NCBI RefSeq assembly: GCF_029894425.1
Contig: NZ_JARXYJ010000001.1
Location: 7,336,501-7,400,500, forward strand
Direction: 5' to 3'
Length of the DNA stretch: 64,000 bases
Source: Streptomyces sp. SAI-127
GTDB lineage: Bacteria > Actinomycetota > Actinomycetes > Streptomycetales > Streptomycetaceae
Each line of letters opens with the position of its first letter. The first letter of the stretch is position 1. Below the pieces are notes generated by a model, which searched no databases, was not told the origin of the DNA, and was given only the letters and a program-made list of their open reading frames with translations. Positions 59,723-64,000 of this stretch are shown here, in pieces. The translations under genes and the position numbers were made by a program.

Positions 59723-60631
59723 TCAGGGGCCTTCGCGGTGCCGCTGCCGCAGTTCTTCCAGCCTGGCGCGAGCCGTGTCGTCCTGCCTGGTCGGTGCGGT
59801 TGCGTGTGCCGGACGAGGTACTTGGGGTGGCGTGGGCATGCGCAGAGACGTGGATACGAGTGCGAGAACTGCGTCCAGATCCGTGGTTGCGAGGTAGGCG
59901 AGACGGCTCTTGTTCAGCCCACGGAAGCGAGAACCGCTCCTGCGGAACGAGGCCCAAGCCCGTCCTTTTCGTGTAGCGACGCGACTGTTTTCCGCCTGTG
60001 AGGTGTAATCGATATCGATTTCCAAGCTGAGCTGCTCGGCGCTCGACCACCAGGCCCGCCACTGTGGATCGTCGTGGATCATCTCAACTACAGTGCCGGC
60101 CGCATCGAAATACGCTGAGGGAATCTCGTTCTCACCGTGCAGCGCGAGGTTGAGCCAGGGTGTTTCACTCTTCGCGATGGCCGTCGGATCCTCTGGTTCG
60201 TCCACAAGGAACCCTGGCAGTGGGCCCAGCCAGGGTTTTCCGGTGGCGACTTCGTAGGCTTTGGACACAGCCTCCGCAAGGCTGTCCGATTCACTGAAGT
60301 CCCAGGCGCGCTCAGCCACGTGACCCGGATTTCTCAGGATTTGTTGGAACTGTTCGATGCCTGCGGCTACCACCGCGAAATGAAGATTGATGAGAGCGTC
60401 ACCGGCCAGTGGCACCGGCTGTGCGCCTGACGGATCACTCACGTCTTGGGCAGGGATTCCCGACAGAGGTACATCCGCAAGCCGGCCCATCTTCTCCGTC
60501 AGCCTGTCGGCGAATTCTTCGACGCGAGCCTCCCCCTGGCGAGCCAGGGCCTCCTTCAAGGCGGGAGTGGTTCGCTGGTTTGCCGCACCTCCGAGAAGAT
60601 CGATGAGGGACCAGAAGTCTTCTTCTGTCAT
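59723..60631 (-). CDS. DUF4240-like protein, candidate RHS immunity
   Basis: This 302-residue protein begins MTEEDFWSLIDLLGG, the start pattern of DUF4240 proteins (FW.LI....). It continues ARQGEARVEEFADRLTEKMGRLADVPL, then FAVVAAGIEQFQQILRNPG, where DUF4240 has its AA.I..G...F. block. The C-terminus contains a tryptophan-rich segment (PQWRAWWSSAEQL) and a charged tail. No signal peptide or enzymatic motif is visible. It lies just downstream of the RHS toxin gene on the same strand, the usual place of an immunity gene, and DUF4240 genes often follow toxins. Immunity is therefore a reasonable inference. Its GC content is lower than that of the arabinose genes beside it. Confidence 0.6.
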   Translation of the reverse strand: MTEEDFWSLIDLLGGAANQRTTPALKEALARQGEARVEEFADRLTEKMGRLADVPLSGIPAQDVSDPSGAQPVPLAGDALINLHFAVVAAGIEQFQQILRNPGHVAERAWDFSESDSLAEAVSKAYEVATGKPWLGPLPGFLVDEPEDPTAIAKSETPWLNLALHGENEIPSAYFDAAGTVVEMIHDDPQWRAWWSSAEQLSLEIDIDYTSQAENSRVATRKGRAWASFRRSGSRFRGLNKSRLAYLATTDLDAVLALVSTSLRMPTPPQVPRPAHATAPTRQDDTARARLEELRQRHREGP

Positions 60632-60661
60632 GGATCAGGCTCTTTTCCCTTGATGGGTGCA

Positions 60662-60694
60662 GCGGGTGGGGTGCCTCCACGGCACCCCACCCGC
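60662..60694 (-). terminator. strong hairpin between RHS gene and its downstream gene
   Basis: GCGGGTGGGGTGCC (60662-60675) pairs perfectly over 14 bp with GGCACCCCACCCGC (60681-60694), with a 5-base loop. It lies 34 bases past the RHS stop and 31 bases before the start of the DUF4240-like gene. Confidence 0.85.
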
Positions 60695-60727
60695 CTGTCG
60701 TTCATTCATCCCGACGTGTGCGGGTCC

Positions 60728-63700
60728 TTACACGCAGATTTTCTTGGCCTGCCCTGGCGGGCAGTGGCGATGCCTGGCCACGTACTTGAGGATCATGGCT
60801 GTTTCCCAGCTGCGGGCGTTGAGCCAGCCCGTCATGCGCCTCATCACGGTGTACCTGCAACCACCGATGGTTCCGTAGTACCTGTTGCAGGTACTGATCT
60901 GACTGGCCGGCCTGCTCGTGCCGACGCGGGATATCCCGTATTTCCAGATCTTGCCCTTGTAGTGGATCATGTAGCCGATGTACGCGGTTTTCTTGTACTT
61001 CTTGGCCGAGTTGGAGTTCTTGTTCGGAATGGCGACGTTCGGACCGGGCAGGCTGATTGAGCACCCGATTTGCCCGCAGATCCAGCTCGTAGCCAGAAGG
61101 ATGACATAGGCGACCAGGATCGCGGTTCCGACACCGAGGAGGTAGGGGACCCCCAGAGGAATGGCGAACCGGCCGTCCGCATCCATGAAGTTGACCGGAT
61201 CGGTGGGGTAACCGTAGGCGTTGGCGTTTCCCCCCACCACGGGATCAGGTGAGAGGAAGAGCCCGGTTGCCGGGTTGTACACCCGAACTCCCGTGACCAG
61301 CAGACCACCCAAGGCGTCGTTGGAAACGCCTTGGCTTCCGAGCCAGTTGTAGCGGGCTTGGGTCTGGCCGACTTTGGAGTTGCCGTACTCGTCGGCGTCC
61401 AGGGCGGTCGGCGCGACGCTGGTGTCCAGAGGGAGCAGGAGGCTGACGTCCCCGTGGATGTTGGTGAACTGCAGGACGGTGCCGCCGGTCTTGCCCGTAG
61501 TGGCCGCCAGGCTGCCGTCGAGGCCCCTCACGTTGCGTGTCAGCGCGCCCGTGGTGGTGTCCTCCGTGATCCAGCGAGGACTGCCGTCGTCGCTGTCGTA
61601 GTGGTTGACCTTGGACGCGGTCTGGGTCCAGGTGGAGCCGCTGCCGGTCTCGGTCTTCCAGGAGCGGAACCGCAGGCTGGCGTCGAGCTGCCAGGTCTGG
61701 CGCTTTCCATTCTCGGTTTGCTGGTAGGCGAGGTCATTGGCGTAGTACGCGATCGTGCCGCTGCCGGGAGTCGTGATGGCTCGCCCGAAGGCGTCGTAGG
61801 TGTAGCCGGTGTCGACGATGCGGTCGGCACTGTCGTAGGTGTGGTTGTCGGCTGTGCCGCCCGTGGTGGGGCAGTCCAGGCCGGGGGCGCCGGCCGCGGT
61901 GGCCAGCGAAGTGCGGTTGTTGCGGTTGTCGAAGGCGTACGTCCGCCTGGTGCAGACGGTGCTGGTGGTGTCGTCCACGGTGGTGAGGCGACCGAGCTTG
62001 TCGTAGGTGTAGGACTGGTTGGACCAGCCCGCGTGGGTGATGGCCTGCCCGAGAACAGAGCGCGTCACGGTGTCGGCCATGACGCTGAGGCCGTCACTGT
62101 CGCGGGTGTATGTACGCCTGACGACAGCCCCAGTGGTGTCCTCCGTCTGCTGCAGGGTGTAGCCGCCGGGCAGCTTCTGCGAGGCGAGGGACGCATCGGC
62201 GTCGTAGGTGGCCTGGAAGACACCAGCGACGGAGTCGGTTGTCTTTGTGGCGAGGCCACGCGGCTCGATCGAGTGGTCGTAGGTGTACGTGACGGTCGAG
62301 GGCGAGTTGTCCGTTGTCCTGGCCGGGCGGTCGAGCAGGTCGTACTCGGTGGTCGTGACACCACCATCGGCGTCGGTGTAAGAGATCTGACGGCCGAGTT
62401 TGTCGTAAGCCTTGCTGATGGTGCCGCCGGTCGCTGAGGTCAGTTTCACGGGATGACCTGTCGCCGGATCGTACTCCGTGGTGGATTCGGGAACGGCTTG
62501 CCCGATGCCTCCGCTGATGGTCGTCTTGATGGGACGACCGGCCGTGTCGTACTGGATCGTGGTGGTTCGGGTGCTGCCGTTCGCAGTGTCGCGTACTGTC
62601 GCCGATCGGCCCCACCAGTTGTATTCGGTGGTGGTGGTCGGTACCTGGGACGGGTTGGTGCCGCCGCCGGTGATGGCACCGGCGACTCCGGTGGAGCAGA
62701 CCAGGTCGGCCCACTCCGGACGGCCCTGACAGGCACCCGAACCGGTGGCGCTCCAGTAAGTCGTCACTCGGGTCGCGGCGTCCGTGCCGGTGGCACCGGG
62801 CCGGAGCTGCTTGATGACGCGGCCCTGGGCGTCGTACTCCGTCTTGGTGGTGATCGCCAGGCCGCCGGGATCCTGCACGTTCTGGGTGGCGAGACCCCTT
62901 GCCCAGTCATAGGAGACCACGGATGTCTTGGTCTCGCCGTGCACCGTGGGGTGCTCCCGGACCTGCGCGCCTACGGTGCTCTTGGTGAGCTGGTCCCTGA
63001 CCGTCGCCGTGCCGTCCGTCGGTCGGCCCGTGTCGTACTCGTTGATGACCCAGCTGCGGGCCGTCACCGGGGAACCCGCGGGGACCAAGGTGGTGCTCCC
63101 CGACTTCAGGTCGGCGGTCAGGTCGATACGACGAAGCGGGCCCAGCTTCTCCAGTTCGCGTATGCCGGTCTCGTCGTAGAGCGAGGTGGCGGCCAGAAGG
63201 TTCGCCCGTTCGGCAGCGGACAGCGATCCGATGCCCAGGTCGGCCTGTACGGCTCGGTCTGCGGCACTGATTCCGAGGGCGACGGCGCGGTTGCCGGCCG
63301 AGAGTTCGCGAACAGTGTTGCCGAAGCGGTCGTACTCCGTCGTGCTGATGTATCCACCTGGAGCCGCTGTGTTGACCTCGTGGCCGGAGACCCCCAGGTA
63401 GCTGATCGTGGCGCGCGTATAGCCGGTGGAGGTCAGGGCACTGCCGTCGTGCGAGGCGGGTGCCACGTCTGCGGGGAACAGCGCTGTCGCATCGGTCGGG
63501 GCATCCAACTGCCCCCACTTCTTGACCTCCGCCGCGCTCATCGTGTGTGGAGCGGCCGTGCCGGTCAGCGGGACGTCGTACACGACAGACGTTGACGCGG
63601 TACCGGATACGACATCCTTGCTCCCCTGCTGAAGGCCGGAGCGGGACACCTTGAGCAGCATGCCCTCAGCTGCGGTGGCGGAGGTGCCCACCTTGCCGTA

Positions 63701-64000
63701 GGTGAACGTCCACGGCAGTTCCCCGGCCGGGGTCAGGCCGGTGACCCGCCCGGCCGTGTCGTAGGCGTACTCGGTCTTCAGCGCCGGGCTGATCTGCGGG
63801 TTCCACGCCTGACGCAGTCGGCCGGCGGTGTCGTAGGCGAAGGTCTGCACAGTCTTGGCACTGGCCGAGGCGGCAGCGGGCTCGGTGGACCACAGGCGGA
63901 CCTCCTTGACCTGGCGGAGGAAGTCGCCGAACGCGGAGGACGTGGCGGTGGTGGCGGTGGCGTAGACGAACTCCACCGAGCGGCAGCCCTTGGTCGACGG
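60728..64000 (-). CDS. RHS-repeat protein with C-terminal toxin domain, 3' part
   Basis: The frame is open to the right edge, so at least 1090 residues belong to the C-terminal part of a larger protein. It shows many YD repeats (FAYDTAGRLRQAWNP, EYAYDTAGRVTG, YTYDKLGRLTTVDD, YDAFGRAITT) that form the beta-cocoon shell of RHS/polymorphic toxins. The core ends with GVRVYNPATGLFLSPDPVVGGNANAYGYPTDPVNFMDADG. A hydrophobic segment (GVPYLLGVGTAILVAYVILLAT) follows. The variable tip has AYIGYMIHYKGKIWKYGIS, RPASQISTC and GWLNARSWETAMILKYVARHRHCPPGQ. The first block resembles the GIY-YIG nuclease signature. The tip would be released and injected or act by contact; this is family knowledge. The delivery module lies beyond the window. 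Confidence 0.9.
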   Translation of the reverse strand, partial: PSTKGCRSVEFVYATATTATSSAFGDFLRQVKEVRLWSTEPAAASASAKTVQTFAYDTAGRLRQAWNPQISPALKTEYAYDTAGRVTGLTPAGELPWTFTYGKVGTSATAAEGMLLKVSRSGLQQGSKDVVSGTASTSVVYDVPLTGTAAPHTMSAAEVKKWGQLDAPTDATALFPADVAPASHDGSALTSTGYTRATISYLGVSGHEVNTAAPGGYISTTEYDRFGNTVRELSAGNRAVALGISAADRAVQADLGIGSLSAAERANLLAATSLYDETGIRELEKLGPLRRIDLTADLKSGSTTLVPAGSPVTARSWVINEYDTGRPTDGTATVRDQLTKSTVGAQVREHPTVHGETKTSVVSYDWARGLATQNVQDPGGLAITTKTEYDAQGRVIKQLRPGATGTDAATRVTTYWSATGSGACQGRPEWADLVCSTGVAGAITGGGTNPSQVPTTTTEYNWWGRSATVRDTANGSTRTTTIQYDTAGRPIKTTISGGIGQAVPESTTEYDPATGHPVKLTSATGGTISKAYDKLGRQISYTDADGGVTTTEYDLLDRPARTTDNSPSTVTYTYDHSIEPRGLATKTTDSVAGVFQATYDADASLASQKLPGGYTLQQTEDTTGAVVRRTYTRDSDGLSVMADTVTRSVLGQAITHAGWSNQSYTYDKLGRLTTVDDTTSTVCTRRTYAFDNRNNRTSLATAAGAPGLDCPTTGGTADNHTYDSADRIVDTGYTYDAFGRAITTPGSGTIAYYANDLAYQQTENGKRQTWQLDASLRFRSWKTETGSGSTWTQTASKVNHYDSDDGSPRWITEDTTTGALTRNVRGLDGSLAATTGKTGGTVLQFTNIHGDVSLLLPLDTSVAPTALDADEYGNSKVGQTQARYNWLGSQGVSNDALGGLLVTGVRVYNPATGLFLSPDPVVGGNANAYGYPTDPVNFMDADGRFAIPLGVPYLLGVGTAILVAYVILLATSWICGQIGCSISLPGPNVAIPNKNSNSAKKYKKTAYIGYMIHYKGKIWKYGISRVGTSRPASQISTCNRYYGTIGGCRYTVMRRMTGWLNARSWETAMILKYVARHRHCPPGQAKKICV

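Noticed and set aside
1..64000. CRISPR arrays, rRNA genes and origins
   Set aside because: No regularly spaced 25-40 bp repeats, rRNA core sequences or DnaA-box clusters were noticed.

Overview
The window is high-GC actinobacterial DNA and almost certainly comes from a Streptomyces chromosome. The evidence is strong G/C third-position bias, frequent GTG starts with GGAGG-type ribosome binding sites, a complete single-copy Mce operon with YrbE/MlaE permeases, many small Streptomyces-type proteins, and a LacI-controlled L-arabinose/arabinan locus. The species cannot be named from sequence alone.

Layout. 0-5 kb: a 5' fragment of yaaA, an RNB-type ribonuclease, a Uma2 nuclease-fold protein, an AraC regulator with an EamA exporter, then the RNase P RNA gene (rnpB) with its terminator. 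The EamA reading frame runs into rnpB. 5.2-16.3 kb (minus strand): a tightly coupled Mce lipid-import operon made of one ATPase, two permeases, six MCE-domain subunits (one a lipoprotein) and two Mce-associated membrane proteins. Most neighbours overlap by 4 nt. 16.5-22.7 kb: an ECF sigma factor with a membrane-spanning proline/serine-rich tail, a secreted lytic transglycosylase, a second Uma2 protein, a Ser/Thr kinase with a helical-repeat tail, and a small GntR regulator divergent from two small proteins.

23.5-40.6 kb is an accessory defence region. It holds hsdM-hsdS-hsdR (type I restriction-modification), an unusual HTH/N6-adenine methylase/specificity-like fusion, a divergent Rad50-like ATPase translationally coupled to a 122-residue Cys/His-rich protein, a truncated gene, a GNAT acetyltransferase, an IS630 transposase, a 38-nt 3' piece of tRNA-Arg(CCG) that looks like an integration scar, and a GmrSD-like DUF262/DUF1524 nuclease carrying an alkyltransferase-like domain. 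40.9-45.3 kb: a large hybrid kinase/receiver/SpoIIE phosphatase protein flanked by scrambled pieces of an IS5-type transposase.

45.4-59.7 kb is an arabinan/arabinose regulon. Secreted GH51 and GH54 arabinofuranosidases release L-arabinose. A LacI-family regulator probably acts at a shared GCGCTARCA-centred operator. A lipoprotein-ATPase-permease importer takes the sugar up, and araB, araA and araD convert it to D-xylulose-5-phosphate. 59.7-64 kb: the C-terminal part of a large RHS-repeat protein with a transmembrane segment and a GIY-YIG-like toxin tip, followed by a DUF4240-like protein as candidate immunity. The RHS gene continues past the right edge of the window.
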